Positions 1 through 8,070 of a DNA stretch of 64,000 bases are shown in pieces. The DNA comes from an uncultured candidatus Porisulfidus sp. (GTDB lineage Bacteria > Pseudomonadota > Gammaproteobacteria > Poriferisulfidales > Poriferisulfidaceae): NCBI GenBank assembly GCA_958431155.1, contig OY288106.1:843161-907160 (forward strand), given 5' to 3'. Under the pieces are notes generated by a model. It saw only the letters and a program-made list of their open reading frames with translations, was not told the DNA's origin and did no database searches. The position numbers were made by a program, and so were the translations under genes. How positions within the stretch are numbered: position 1 is the stretch's first letter; each line of letters begins with the position of its first letter.

Positions 1-94
1 CCCGCAGCTTGTCGCGCAACTCCCGGCTCGAATGTTCGCGTCGCGCCAGAAGACTGACCGCCTGCTGCACGGCGTTACGCCTCGGTTGCGGCAT
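1..94 (-). CDS. recX: RecX regulatory protein, N-terminal part only (runs off the window)
   Basis: RecX binds RecA filaments and limits recombinase activity. Only about 31 residues are visible, beginning [20 protein letters not shown] and continuing with [11 protein letters not shown], which is the usual first helical repeat of the RecX/OraA family. I place the start at an ATG inside the 3' end of recA, giving a 20-bp overlap. A start at the next in-frame GTG would give a shorter protein. Position directly after recA on the same strand is the standard arrangement. The remainder lies beyond base 1, so length and integrity cannot be judged. Confidence 0.8.
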   Translation of the reverse strand, partial: MPQPRRNAVQQAVSLLARREHSSRELRDKLR

Positions 95-1124
95 GCTCCG
101 GTTCAGTGGATTCGGATTCCGTCGGCGCCTCCCGATCCGGCAGCAGCACTTCGCGCAGGTTGCTCTCCAGCGCGTCAGCGATTTCCGGGTGTTCGATCAG
201 GTAAAGGCGCGCATTGTCCTTGCCCTGGCCAATACGGTCGCCCTCATAGCTGTACCAGGCACCGGACTTCTGGATCAGCCCGTTATCCGCCCCCAACGTC
301 AGCAGTTCGGACAGGCGGCTGATTCCTTCGCCGTACCGGATTTCGAATTCCGCCTTCTTGAACGGCGGCGCCATCTTGTTCTTCACCACCTTCACCCGGG
401 TCTCATGTCCCATCACTTCGTCGCCTTTCTTGGTGGCCCCGATGCGACGGATGTCCAGCCGCACCGACGAGTAGAACTTCAGTGCGTTGCCGCCGGTCGT
501 GGTCTCGGGGTTGCCGAACATGACTCCGATCTTCATGCGCAACTGGTTGATGAACACCACCAGCGCGTTGGAGCGCTTGATGTTGCCGGCAAGCTTGCGC
601 AACGCCTGCGACATGAGCCGCGCGTGCAGGCCCATGTGGCTGTCTCCCATGCCGCCTTCCAGTTCGGCTCGCGGCGTCAACGCCGCGACCGAGTCCACCA
701 CGATCAGATCGACCGCCCCGGACGTGACCAGCGTGTCGGTGATTTCCATTGCCTGTTCGCCGTGATCCGGCTGCGAAAGCAGCAGGTCGTCCACCTGCAC
801 GCCAAGGTTGGTGGCGTAGCCCGGATCCAGCGCATGCTCGGCGTCGATGAAGGCGGCCACACCGCCCTGCTTCTGACAATTGGCCACCACGTGCAATGCC
901 AGCGTGGTCTTGCCGGACGCTTCCGAGCCGTAGATCTCGACCACCCGGCCGCGCGGCAAGCCGCCGATGCCAAGCGCCGCGTCCAGCGCCAGCGAACCGG
1001 TTGGAATGACTTCGACCTCGGGCACCGCGACGCCTTCGCCAAAGCGCATGACCGCGCCTTTGCCGTACTGACGTTCGATCTGTCCAAGCGCTGCTTCCAG
1101 TGCCTTTTTCCGATCTTTATCCAT
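75..1124 (-). CDS. recA: Recombinase RecA
   Basis: RecA forms filaments on single-stranded DNA, catalyses strand exchange and stimulates LexA self-cleavage. The 349-residue protein has the normal family length. The Walker A motif GSEASGKTT is at residues 66-74. The loop region containing [20 protein letters not shown] is intact, and the acidic C-terminal tail is present. A strong GGGAGG ribosome binding site lies about 10 bases before the ATG. Neighbours are pncC upstream and recX downstream, as in most Gammaproteobacteria. I could not find a convincing LexA box (CTG-N10-CAG) in the 104 bases between recA and pncC, so SOS control is not shown by the sequence. Confidence 0.98.
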   Translation of the reverse strand: MDKDRKKALEAALGQIERQYGKGAVMRFGEGVAVPEVEVIPTGSLALDAALGIGGLPRGRVVEIYGSEASGKTTLALHVVANCQKQGGVAAFIDAEHALDPGYATNLGVQVDDLLLSQPDHGEQAMEITDTLVTSGAVDLIVVDSVAALTPRAELEGGMGDSHMGLHARLMSQALRKLAGNIKRSNALVVFINQLRMKIGVMFGNPETTTGGNALKFYSSVRLDIRRIGATKKGDEVMGHETRVKVVKNKMAPPFKKAEFEIRYGEGISRLSELLTLGADNGLIQKSGAWYSYEGDRIGQGKDNARLYLIEHPEIADALESNLREVLLPDREAPTESESTEPEHAATEA

Positions 1125-1228
1125 ATGTAGATTAACCTCCCTATTTCAAGGGCGGTTCCGGTTTCGCAGCAGGCTTATTATTCCACAGCGACACCCCCGG
1201 ATTAATCCAGAGGGGATCAACGCTGAAA

Positions 1229-1720
1229 CTACGGGGAAATCTCCTCCGCCAGCCGACGCAGCGCGTACAGTACGGACTCCCGCCGGACCGCATCGCGATC
1301 TCCGGGGAAATCCCGCCGTTCGCTGCATGCCTCCCCGCCCGAACGCAGAAACGCGAACCAGACGCAACCGACCGGCGCATGTTCCGTCCCGCCGGACGGC
1401 CCGGCCACGCCACTGATCGCGCAGACCAGATCACACTGCGTACGTTCCAGGACTCCGGCTGCCATCGCTTCGACCACGGCTCCGGAAACCGCGCCTTCGC
1501 AGCGAATCAGTTCGGGGTCGACCCCGAGCAACCGGCTTTTCGCCGCATTGCTGTAGGTCGCCCACCCGCACTCGAACCAGTCGGAACTGCCCGGCAGATC
1601 GGTACAGCATTTGGCCAACCAACCGCCGGTGCAGGATTCGGCCACCGCCACGCGCAGGCCTTGCGCGCGGCTGCGGTCAGCCAGCACTTTTACCGCTTCG
1701 AACAGTGGCACGTCATCCAT
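1229..1720 (-). CDS. pncC: Nicotinamide-nucleotide amidohydrolase (CinA C-terminal domain family)
   Basis: PncC deamidates nicotinamide mononucleotide to nicotinate mononucleotide in pyridine nucleotide recycling. The 163-residue protein is the stand-alone CinA C-terminal domain, with the characteristic AESCTGG motif at residues 27-33, followed by YSNAAKSRLLGV and a SGVAGPSGGT segment. The start is the ATG at 1720, preceded by a GAGG sequence, because residues encoded upstream of it do not match the family. The gene precedes recA by 104 bp on the same strand. In many gammaproteobacteria mutS lies next on the other side, but here about 12 kb of accessory DNA intervenes. Confidence 0.92.
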   Translation of the reverse strand: MDDVPLFEAVKVLADRSRAQGLRVAVAESCTGGWLAKCCTDLPGSSDWFECGWATYSNAAKSRLLGVDPELIRCEGAVSGAVVEAMAAGVLERTQCDLVCAISGVAGPSGGTEHAPVGCVWFAFLRSGGEACSERRDFPGDRDAVRRESVLYALRRLAEEISP

Positions 1721-2069
1721 ACCCTCAATCTTACCTGCCCGCCGGGGCGAAAGACTTGCACCCCCCAGCAACAAACGGTTTTCTTGGAACCGGAAACACG
1801 CGAGATCTTTTCAAAAATAAATTTATAAAATATCTTGATTTATCCTATAAATAATTGATTATCTTATGTAAAATTGAATTAATACGGATTAATCTGTCTG
1901 TTGGTTATAGTAAAATTCTGCATAAGGTCGCAGTCCGCACATTGGCCTCTCTCACCTCTCTCATTAGCGAGACCATCATCCAGACCTGATCAAACCCGCT
2001 TAGCAGCCGACCCATATGTGACACACTCTTCAATTATGTGTTACACTATGTAACACACTGGGGGCTTCC
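1721..2069. other. AT-rich intergenic seam between pncC and the first nucleotidyltransferase gene
   Basis: About 350 bases without a convincing gene. The segment from roughly 1800 to 1920 is strikingly AT-rich compared with the GC-rich chromosome around it, and several TATAAT-like hexamers are possible, so promoter assignment is ambiguous. The right end carries a perfect 21-bp palindrome just before the start of the next gene, annotated separately, and an upstream half-site TGTGACACA at 2017-2025. The seam marks the left border of the accessory insert. I see no RNA gene, insertion sequence end or tRNA fragment in it. Confidence 0.6.
2037..2057. promoter_or_regulatory. Perfect inverted repeat, candidate autoregulatory operator of the first MNT/HEPN module
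   Basis: The arms TGTGTTACA and TGTAACACA are perfect reverse complements separated by CTA. The palindrome ends 12 bases before the GTG start of the nucleotidyltransferase gene. A similar palindrome sits at the same place before the second module (12688-12709). The adjacent protein has an RHH-like N-terminus, so binding of the antitoxin to its own promoter is a reasonable inference. Confidence 0.6.
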
Positions 2070-2603
2070 GTGAATACTCCAACCATCACTTTCCGCGTAC
2101 GCCAGGACCGGCAAGCCGAAGTGCGCGAATTGGTCAATTCGGTGAAAGACGACCCGGAGTTGATCGGCCTGTTGCTGGAGTACCTCCGCAATGAACCCCG
2201 GCCAGAGCGCGAGGCCATGGCGGCGGATGGGAGTGTCGGCCCGTTTCGCAATGCGGAAGCTGCCCTTTCCGTTCTGACCACGAATCTGGCCATCGCATTC
2301 AATCCGGATGCCATTTTCCTGTTCGGCAGCCGCGCATGTGGCACCGAGCGCCCGGACAGTGACTTCGACCTGATGGTGGTCACCCCCGACGACCAGCCCC
2401 TCGATTATCTGTCGGCCCGAAAACCCGTTTCCGGGTGTGGCGTCCCGGTGGACGTAGTTCCTTGCCGGTACTCCGCATTCGAGAGGAACCGGAAAGTGCC
2501 CGGCATGCTCCCTTACGCAGTTGACCGGGAAGGGAAATTACTTGATGCGCGCGTTGACGGCCCGTTCTGGAAGCGCTATCGCGAGATGTTCCCCCTGCGA
2601 TGA
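2070..2603 (+). CDS. MNT-type nucleotidyltransferase with RHH-like N-terminus (antitoxin candidate, copy A)
   Basis: The 177-residue protein contains a minimal nucleotidyltransferase domain. GSR is at residues 86-88, the metal-binding DSDFD at 96-100, and a third conserved Asp at about 128 in VPVDVV. In characterised MNT-HEPN pairs the MNT protein is an antitoxin that AMPylates its HEPN partner. Residues 1-40 (ITFRV followed by two predicted helices) resemble a ribbon-helix-helix DNA-binding domain, which is unusual for this family and would suit the palindrome just upstream. The start is a GTG. The gene overlaps the HEPN gene by 4 bp (ATGA). The fold call is firm; antitoxin function is inferred from the partner gene. 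Confidence 0.8.
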   Translation: MNTPTITFRVRQDRQAEVRELVNSVKDDPELIGLLLEYLRNEPRPEREAMAADGSVGPFRNAEAALSVLTTNLAIAFNPDAIFLFGSRACGTERPDSDFDLMVVTPDDQPLDYLSARKPVSGCGVPVDVVPCRYSAFERNRKVPGMLPYAVDREGKLLDARVDGPFWKRYREMFPLR

Positions 2604-2989
2604 CCTCCCCGCTCGTCCTGGGATTCCTGAGAGCTGCCGAACGGGACATCGCCGGCATCGAGCGCCTCCTCCCGGATCTCCCGGACCTGGCAGCATTCCA
2701 CGCCCAGCAGGCCGTAGAAAAACTCGCACGTGCCGTGTGCCTGCACGAAGGGCTCCCGGATCTTCGCGCCCACGACATCGCCCGAATCGCTGAACAACTC
2801 GCCCAGAAGCATCCCCTCGGCAAAAGCCTCGCCAAACTCGATAGTCTCACTGGAGCGGCAACTGCCTGGCGTTACCCGGATGCCGAAGGAGGATTCCCAA
2901 AACTTCCCGAACCTCATGAAGTTCAAGCTGTTCTTGAGCAGATAAAAAATATACAGGCTGAAATCAACGATTGGCTCTCGGCTTCATAA
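2600..2989 (+). CDS. HEPN domain protein (toxin candidate, copy A)
   Basis: A 129-residue all-helical HEPN protein. The family pattern is visible as FHAQQAVEKLARAV at residues 33-46, then LRAHDIARI around 55-63 and WRYPDAEG at 90-97. HEPN proteins paired with minimal nucleotidyltransferases are usually ribonuclease toxins neutralised by the partner. Arg56 and His58 are the most likely functional polar pair, but the canonical R-x4-6-H spacing is not obvious, so nuclease activity is uncertain. It is translationally coupled to the nucleotidyltransferase gene by a 4-bp overlap. A related but altered copy lies at 13244-13624. Confidence 0.75.
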   Translation: MTSPLVLGFLRAAERDIAGIERLLPDLPDLAAFHAQQAVEKLARAVCLHEGLPDLRAHDIARIAEQLAQKHPLGKSLAKLDSLTGAATAWRYPDAEGGFPKLPEPHEVQAVLEQIKNIQAEINDWLSAS

Positions 2990-3327
2990 CCTCTTCCAAG
3001 GGCCTGCGGCGGCCATCTGAGGGGCGCTCTCCGCCTGCGTGAAAAACCCTCCAAAAGTCTGCGGGCCGGTTGCCGACAACCCGACCGGCGAAAGCCAATA
3101 ATTATTTCTTCATATCTTTGCTAGAATTACGCTTACCAGTCGTAAGCGAGGGATGATTGGTAGGCAGATCGGTGGTTGCGGCCACCTGATGGGTTTGTAA
3201 GCAAGACGGTTATGGAGCGGTTGGACGCCAGCAATACCCTGACCGCAAGCGAGTGTTCTGCCTGCGTACCCTCGATGACGCCGAACAACGGAAGGAAATC
3301 ACCAGGGTTTCGGAATCAGGGCACCAG
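2990..3327 (+). other. Intergenic region upstream of the sterol locus
   Basis: About 340 bases with no supported gene. It contains an inverted repeat GCCGGT/ACCGGC at 3065-3089 that could form a weak hairpin after the HEPN gene but lacks a T-run, a short AT-rich stretch near 3097-3127 with a candidate promoter, and a GCTTAC/GTAAGC inverted repeat immediately downstream. A GTG at 3253 would extend the first sterol gene by 25 residues, but these residues do not look like the family. This is the only sizeable gap before the six sterol genes and so the likeliest place for their control. Confidence 0.5.
3119..3147 (+). promoter_or_regulatory. Candidate extended -10 promoter with adjacent inverted repeat for the sterol operon
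   Basis: TGCTAGAAT at 3119-3127 matches an extended -10 element (TGn plus TAGAAT). No good -35 hexamer is seen at the expected spacing. Immediately downstream, GCTTAC (3131-3136) and GTAAGC (3142-3147) form an inverted repeat with a 5-base spacer, which would overlap the transcription start and could be an operator. This is the best candidate in the gap but rests on pattern alone. Confidence 0.3.
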
Positions 3328-4473
3328 ATGACTCCAGAATCAAACACCCCCGCCAGCTCATCGGCAACGCCCGTTTTCGTCACCGGCGCGGCCGGGCATG
3401 TGGGCGCCAACCTCGTACGCCGGCTGCTCGACGAGGGCACCCGGGTCCGGGTGCTGCTGAGACGCGAGGAGAACAACGAGGCACTGGAAGGCCTCGAGGT
3501 CGAACGCGCGTTCGGCGACCTCCGGGACTTGGATGCCGTCAGGCGTGCGGTTGAGGGCTGTCAAGGCGTCTATCACGTCGCAGCCAAGGTCTCGACCATC
3601 GAAGGCAACCACGCTCATCGCCGGGAAGTGTACGAGTGCAATGTCCTCGGCACCCGCAACATGCTGCAGGCGGCGCGGGAGACGGAAGCCGGACGGGTGG
3701 TGGTGACGGGCTCCTTCAGCGCGGTCGGATACAGCCTGGATGATCCCTCCGCCCCCAGCGACGAGACGATGGGGTTCTACCCCATGGAGCGGACGATGCC
3801 CTACGAACGCAGCAAGACGCTCGTCGAACACGAGTGCTGGCGCGCCGCGGCGACCGGGCAGGATGTAATCGTCGCAACGTGTTGCGCGGTTGTGGGAGGC
3901 AGCGATTTCTTTCCCTCGCGATTGGGCCGGACCTTATGCGACTACACCAACGGCAAGCTCCGCGCTTACGTCGATGGCGGCTTTGAGTTCGTTGCGGCAA
4001 GGGACATCGTCGAGGGACATCGGTTGTGCATGGATCGCGGGCGCTCGGGCGAAAAGTACATCTTCAGCACCGAGTACAAAACCATCTCCGACATCATCGA
4101 CCTGTACGAGGAAGTCTCCGGCATCCCGCGCCCACACCGGCGGATTCCTGTCCGCGCGATGCTTGCCTTCTCGGAAGTGGCGAGCTTTTATCTGAGCCGG
4201 TTCCACCCGAGCTTCCCCCAGCGGTTCACCCCTGGCGCCATACGCCTGTTGCAGAAGTGCCGTCACGCCGACACCAGCAAAGCGAAGCAGGAACTCGGCT
4301 ATCGACCCACCAGCATCCGCGCTGCAGTCCGTGAAGCCTACGCCTTCCATTACCATCGCAACGCGATCACGAACCCGGTCGCAAAGCCCCCGAGCGCGGA
4401 CGATCCGGAACAAGTGGAAGGTATCATGCCGAATCAAGGCGCGTCCATCGCACCCGACGGAGGTCTGAAGTGA
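3328..4473 (+). CDS. sdmB: NAD(P)-dependent sterol dehydrogenase/reductase, SdmB-like (3-beta-HSD/SDR family)
   Basis: Extended short-chain dehydrogenase of 381 residues. The Rossmann motif TGAAGHVG is at residues 19-26 and the catalytic YERSK follows PMERTMP in the middle of the protein. It belongs to the 3-beta-hydroxysteroid dehydrogenase/epimerase group, which also includes the hopanoid gene hpnA. Its 4-bp GTGA overlap with a Rieske oxygenase gene mirrors the SdmA/SdmB pair that removes a C-4 methyl group from sterols in Methylococcus capsulatus, so I propose decarboxylation or reduction of the C-4 carboxysterol. The ATG at 3328 is chosen over the GTG at 3253 because an AGGG sits about 7 bases upstream and the fold begins soon after. 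The substrate is inferred from context. Confidence 0.75.
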   Translation: MTPESNTPASSSATPVFVTGAAGHVGANLVRRLLDEGTRVRVLLRREENNEALEGLEVERAFGDLRDLDAVRRAVEGCQGVYHVAAKVSTIEGNHAHRREVYECNVLGTRNMLQAARETEAGRVVVTGSFSAVGYSLDDPSAPSDETMGFYPMERTMPYERSKTLVEHECWRAAATGQDVIVATCCAVVGGSDFFPSRLGRTLCDYTNGKLRAYVDGGFEFVAARDIVEGHRLCMDRGRSGEKYIFSTEYKTISDIIDLYEEVSGIPRPHRRIPVRAMLAFSEVASFYLSRFHPSFPQRFTPGAIRLLQKCRHADTSKAKQELGYRPTSIRAAVREAYAFHYHRNAITNPVAKPPSADDPEQVEGIMPNQGASIAPDGGLK

Positions 4474-5567
4474 ATCCAGCAACAAATACCCCTCCCGGCT
4501 TCGATGAAGCCAGTAACCTGCGCCAGCAAGCGCGCGCCGCGGGCATGGACCCGGACTATTGGTACGCGGTCGAAGAAGTACGCCGCGTCAAGCCGGGAAC
4601 CGTGGTCGAGGTCGTTTTCTGGAAGCACTCCATTGCGCTGTTCCGGGCGAAAGACGGCGAGTTCCACGCGGTCGAGGACCGCTGTGCCCATCGCCAGATC
4701 AAACTCTCCCTCGGCCAGGTGCAGGACTGTCGGCTCGTGTGCGCCTACCATGGCTGGCAATACGACGGCACGGGGCAACGTGCCGGGGGGCCCCGCGAAC
4801 ACCTTGGGGAAAACTGCGAGAACGTCTCGGTCCGATCCTACCCCGTGAAGGTCCGCTACGGCCTGGTCTGGTTGTTCCCCGGAGACCCGGAGAAGGCGGA
4901 ATCGCGGCAGATCCCGGACATCCCCGAACTCGAGGGGTCCGGCCGATGGGCCTGCGTCCCGATCACTTTCACCTGGTCGGCCCACCACTCGATGGTGATC
5001 GACAACGTCAGCGACTTCACCCACGCCCATCTGCACCGTCGATACCGCCCCTTCGTCGGCGCCACCCTCACCCGTTGCGAGACCATCGGTGACGACGTGC
5101 ATCTCTCCTACGCCACGCGAGTCGGGCGCGGGCGCATCTCCGGGCTGTTCGTCGATCACAAGCGACTGGACACCAACCAAATGGACCTTTGCTACCAATA
5201 CCCTTACCAGTGGTCGAACACCGATGACGCGATCAAGCACTGGCTCTTTGTTCTTCCAATCGACGAGCGGACCACCCGGACCTTCTTCTTGTTCTACTTC
5301 AAGTCGCTGAAGATACCCTTGCTGCCGGTGTACATCCCCCGTTTCGCCATGACCCTGGTTCTGAAGGTCTCGAACCGCATACTTATCGGCCCCCTGCTCA
5401 CCCAGGATCAATTCGCGCTTGAAGCGGAACAAGAGGGTTACGAGAAACATTGGGACTCCCCTTCCGTCGAGTTCAACCCGGTGGTCGAGGCTTTTCAGGA
5501 CGTGACCGTGCGCAAGTGGCGGGAGTACCTGACGCGCAAGGCGCAGAACGGCAGCCCCTATGCCTGA
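4470..5567 (+). CDS. sdmA: Rieske-type sterol C-4 methyl oxygenase, SdmA-like
   Basis: A 365-residue ring-hydroxylating-type oxygenase. The Rieske [2Fe-2S] ligands are Cys72, His74, Cys91 and His94 (CAHR...CAYH). The mononuclear iron site is in VSDFTHAHLH, with Asp182 and His185/His189 as likely ligands. In bacterial sterol synthesis SdmA oxidises a C-4 methyl group to the carboxylate, replacing the unrelated eukaryotic Erg25. No ferredoxin or reductase partner is encoded nearby, so electrons must come from elsewhere in the genome. The GTG start overlaps the stop of the dehydrogenase gene (GTGA) and has GGAGG about 8 bases upstream. The gene also overlaps the C-14 reductase gene by 8 bp, so the three are probably translated together. 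Confidence 0.8.
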   Translation: MNPATNTPPGFDEASNLRQQARAAGMDPDYWYAVEEVRRVKPGTVVEVVFWKHSIALFRAKDGEFHAVEDRCAHRQIKLSLGQVQDCRLVCAYHGWQYDGTGQRAGGPREHLGENCENVSVRSYPVKVRYGLVWLFPGDPEKAESRQIPDIPELEGSGRWACVPITFTWSAHHSMVIDNVSDFTHAHLHRRYRPFVGATLTRCETIGDDVHLSYATRVGRGRISGLFVDHKRLDTNQMDLCYQYPYQWSNTDDAIKHWLFVLPIDERTTRTFFLFYFKSLKIPLLPVYIPRFAMTLVLKVSNRILIGPLLTQDQFALEAEQEGYEKHWDSPSVEFNPVVEAFQDVTVRKWREYLTRKAQNGSPYA

Positions 5568-6654
5568 ACCACTCCCCTCGTGGGCCGCGCTGTCCGGCGG
5601 CGCCCTGCTCGATGCGACGGCCATGATGCTGGCGTTTTTCGGCCTTTTGTTTCTGGGTTCGATGCTGCTGCCCGGACGTCGGATTACAGGGCCGGATTTC
5701 GATGGAAAATCTAGAGCCTACAAGAGCAACGGCCTCGCCCTGTTCCTGCTGACTATGATCGTGGGCGGGGCCGCCCAGGTCTTCGGCGGGTTCTCTTTTT
5801 CGGTGCTCTATACCCACTTTCTCGCCCTGTTCGTGGTCGCGAACGTATTCGCGTTTGCTTTTTCCGCCTTGCTGTACTACCAGGGAACCCGGACCCAGGA
5901 CGCATCCCCGAGGGGGTTGGAGAGCTTCTTCTACGGCGTGGAGGGCCATCCGACCTGGTTCGGGGTGGATCTGAAGTTTTTCAGCTATCGCCCTTCTCTC
6001 ATCGGCCTGGCGCTGTTCAACGTGTCGTTTGCCGTCGTGCAGTACGAAACCTACGGCGAACTGACCTTGGCAATGATGCTCTATCAGGCCTTCACCTTCC
6101 TGTACGTGCTCAACTACTTCCACTTCGAACACGGGATGATCCACACCTGGGACATCGTCAGCGAGCGCTTCGGGTGGATGCTGGTTTGGGGGGACTACGT
6201 GCTGGTGCCGTTTTTCTACTGCCTCGCCGGTTGGTGGCTGGTCCACGCACCGGAACCCCTGTCTCCCATCGCCGCCGCCGCGATTGCCTCGCTGTTCGTC
6301 TTCGGCTTCTGGGTCTTCCGCGGCGCCAACGGGCAAAAGCACCGCTTCAAGCGTGACCCTCACGTCACGATCTGGGGAAAACCTGCCCAGTCCCTGGACG
6401 GGCGCCTGCTGGTCTCCGGGTTCTGGGGCATCGGGCGACATCTCAACTATACCGGCGAGATCTGCATCTACCTCTCGTTCGTCCTGACCACCGGGTTCGC
6501 ATCCTGGGTGCCCTACCTGTTGCCCGCGTGGCTGGCGAGCCTGTTGTGGCATCGCTCGAGACGCGACGATCGCCGCTGCCGCGCCAAGTACGGCGAGCTG
6601 TGGGAGCGGTACACGAAGCGGGTGCGTTTCGCGATGTTGCCGTTCGTCTATTGA
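5560..6654 (+). CDS. Sterol C-14 reductase (ERG4/ERG24 family)
   Basis: Membrane protein of 364 residues with many hydrophobic segments. It reduces the C-14(15) double bond left by CYP51, using NADPH. The family signature LLVSGFWGIGRHLNYTGE is at residues 283-300 and the C-terminal block RDDRRCRAKYG...PFVY (about 335-364) also matches ERG24 and lamin-B-receptor type reductases. The segment MIHTWDIVSERFGWML corresponds to the conserved loop around the sterol pocket. The start overlaps the Rieske oxygenase stop by 8 bp and CYP51 follows after 27 bp, which supports Delta-14 rather than Delta-7 or Delta-24 reduction. Related eukaryotic reductases with other specificities share these motifs, so regiospecificity is inferred. 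Confidence 0.85.
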   Translation: MPEPLPSWAALSGGALLDATAMMLAFFGLLFLGSMLLPGRRITGPDFDGKSRAYKSNGLALFLLTMIVGGAAQVFGGFSFSVLYTHFLALFVVANVFAFAFSALLYYQGTRTQDASPRGLESFFYGVEGHPTWFGVDLKFFSYRPSLIGLALFNVSFAVVQYETYGELTLAMMLYQAFTFLYVLNYFHFEHGMIHTWDIVSERFGWMLVWGDYVLVPFFYCLAGWWLVHAPEPLSPIAAAAIASLFVFGFWVFRGANGQKHRFKRDPHVTIWGKPAQSLDGRLLVSGFWGIGRHLNYTGEICIYLSFVLTTGFASWVPYLLPAWLASLLWHRSRRDDRRCRAKYGELWERYTKRVRFAMLPFVY

Positions 6655-6681
6655 GGAACGGGCGGCAAGCGATCTCACGAC

Positions 6682-8070
6682 ATGACCACCGTACGTTCCA
6701 CTCCACTTTCGCCGCAGGAGGCAAGGGCCATTCCCGAACTCGCGGGTGGATGGCCGTTGATTGGCCATCTGCTCGATTTTCAAAAGGACCCGGTCTCACT
6801 GCTGAGCCGAGGTTGGCGCGAGCGGGGCGACCTCTTCCGGTTCCGACTCGGTCCTCGCGAATTCGTTCTCTTCACCGGGCCCGAAGCCCACGACTGTTAC
6901 TTCAGAGCGCCTGAGGATCAGCTACACGCCAAAGACGTCTACCAGTTCACAGTGCCTATCTTCGGGCGCGGCGTGGCTTACGACGTCGCCCCCGAACTGA
7001 TGGCTGAACAGGTGGGGTTTCTGTATCCGGCGCTCAGCGAAGCCGCGATGCGCAGGTTTGTCCGCATCATGTTCGAGGAAACCTGGCAGTTTGCCGACGC
7101 CCTCGGCGAGGATGGAGAAGTCGATCTGCCGCACGCGATGAATGAACTCACCGTCAAGATCGCCAGTCGTTGCCTTCTTGGAGAGGAAGTCAGGGCTCAA
7201 CTGGACGCGGGCTTTGCCGAGGCTTATCACGAACTGCAAAACGGGATCAACACCCTGGGATTCTTTTTCCCCAATTTCCCGATTCCGGCACATCGGAGCC
7301 GCGACCGGGCCCGGCGAAAAGTGGAGGACCTCTTTAGCCGAATCATGGCGGAACGTCGACATTCCGGAGCCCCTGCCGACGACATGATGCAGACGCTCAT
7401 GCACGCCCGCTACAAGGATGGACGCGCTTTGAGCGACAACGAGATTACCGGAGTCCTGCTGACGGCATTATTCGCGGGCCAGCACACCAGCGCGGTGCTC
7501 GCGACTTGGACCGCGCTGGAACTCCAGAGGGCACCCTCGTATCTGGCGCGGGTAAGAGACGAGGTGCAAGACGTCTACCGCGAGGCGGAAGCCATGAGCT
7601 TCGAAAGCCTCAAAAGCCAAGTGACGCTGGAACACGCCATCCGTGAATGCGAGCGGCTGCACCCGCCGTTGATCTTGCTAGTCCGCAAGGTGCTCAAGCC
7701 CTTGCATTACAAGGACTATATCCTGTCTCCTGGCACCCTGGCCATGGTATCGCCAGCGGTCTCTCACCGGTTGCCTCACCTGTTTGCCGACCCGGACCGT
7801 TTCAACCCAGACCGGTTCGCCCCCCCGGCTTCCGAGGGCAAACAGCACCACTATGCCTTGATCAGTTTCGGCGGCGGCAAACACCGGTGTATCGGTGAAC
7901 ATTTTGCTTACATGCAGTTGAAAGCAATTTGGACCGTGCTGCTTGATCGCTTCGATTTCTCTCTCGATACTGAGTTTCCCGAACCGAATTACGGCAGCTG
8001 GGTCACGGGTCCGAGGGAACCGTGCCGGGTCCGTTACCGCCGCCGCCCGCAGGCCAGCATATTCCGGTGA
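6682..8070 (+). CDS. cyp51: Lanosterol 14-alpha-demethylase, cytochrome P450 CYP51
   Basis: A 462-residue P450 that removes the 14-alpha methyl group in three oxidations. CYP51 hallmarks are present: YQFTVPIFGRGVAYDV (87-102) in the B' region, FAGQHTS (264-270) in the I helix, where CYP51 carries His instead of the usual acidic residue, E322 to R325 as ExxR, and the haem loop FGGGKHRCIGE with Cys403 as thiolate ligand. There is no obvious N-terminal membrane anchor, as in other bacterial CYP51 proteins, and no fused ferredoxin domain at the C-terminus (Methylococcus has one). Redox partners are not encoded here. Its stop overlaps the next start by 4 bp (GTGA). Confidence 0.93.
   Translation: MTTVRSTPLSPQEARAIPELAGGWPLIGHLLDFQKDPVSLLSRGWRERGDLFRFRLGPREFVLFTGPEAHDCYFRAPEDQLHAKDVYQFTVPIFGRGVAYDVAPELMAEQVGFLYPALSEAAMRRFVRIMFEETWQFADALGEDGEVDLPHAMNELTVKIASRCLLGEEVRAQLDAGFAEAYHELQNGINTLGFFFPNFPIPAHRSRDRARRKVEDLFSRIMAERRHSGAPADDMMQTLMHARYKDGRALSDNEITGVLLTALFAGQHTSAVLATWTALELQRAPSYLARVRDEVQDVYREAEAMSFESLKSQVTLEHAIRECERLHPPLILLVRKVLKPLHYKDYILSPGTLAMVSPAVSHRLPHLFADPDRFNPDRFAPPASEGKQHHYALISFGGGKHRCIGEHFAYMQLKAIWTVLLDRFDFSLDTEFPEPNYGSWVTGPREPCRVRYRRRPQASIFR

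Noticed and set aside
9-1130. Long open frame of 373 codons on the plus strand opposite recA
   Set aside because: It is antisense to recA over its full length, rich in His, Arg and Gln as expected of a shadow frame in GC-rich DNA, and shows no domain. Similar shadows oppose petB, infB, nusA, carB and dnaK.
1125-1228. LexA/SOS box upstream of recA
   Set aside because: I searched both strands for CTG-N10-CAG and related forms and found no acceptable match, so no SOS box is annotated.
1800-1920. Origin of replication or partition site in the AT-rich stretch
   Set aside because: No DnaA box cluster, iterons or rep/par genes are present; the stretch is simply AT-rich intergenic DNA at an insertion border.
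3328-4473. HpnA hopanoid-associated epimerase as identity of the first sterol gene
   Set aside because: The proteins are related, but no hopanoid genes are nearby, while a Rieske oxygenase overlaps the gene as in sdm loci. HpnA remains a fallback name if profile searches disagree.
8022-8066. GTG at 8022 as start of the epoxidase-cyclase fusion
   Set aside because: It would add 15 Pro-rich residues that overlap the CYP51 reading frame. The GTG at 8067 gives the 4-bp GTGA overlap seen repeatedly in this operon and starts just before the FAD fold.
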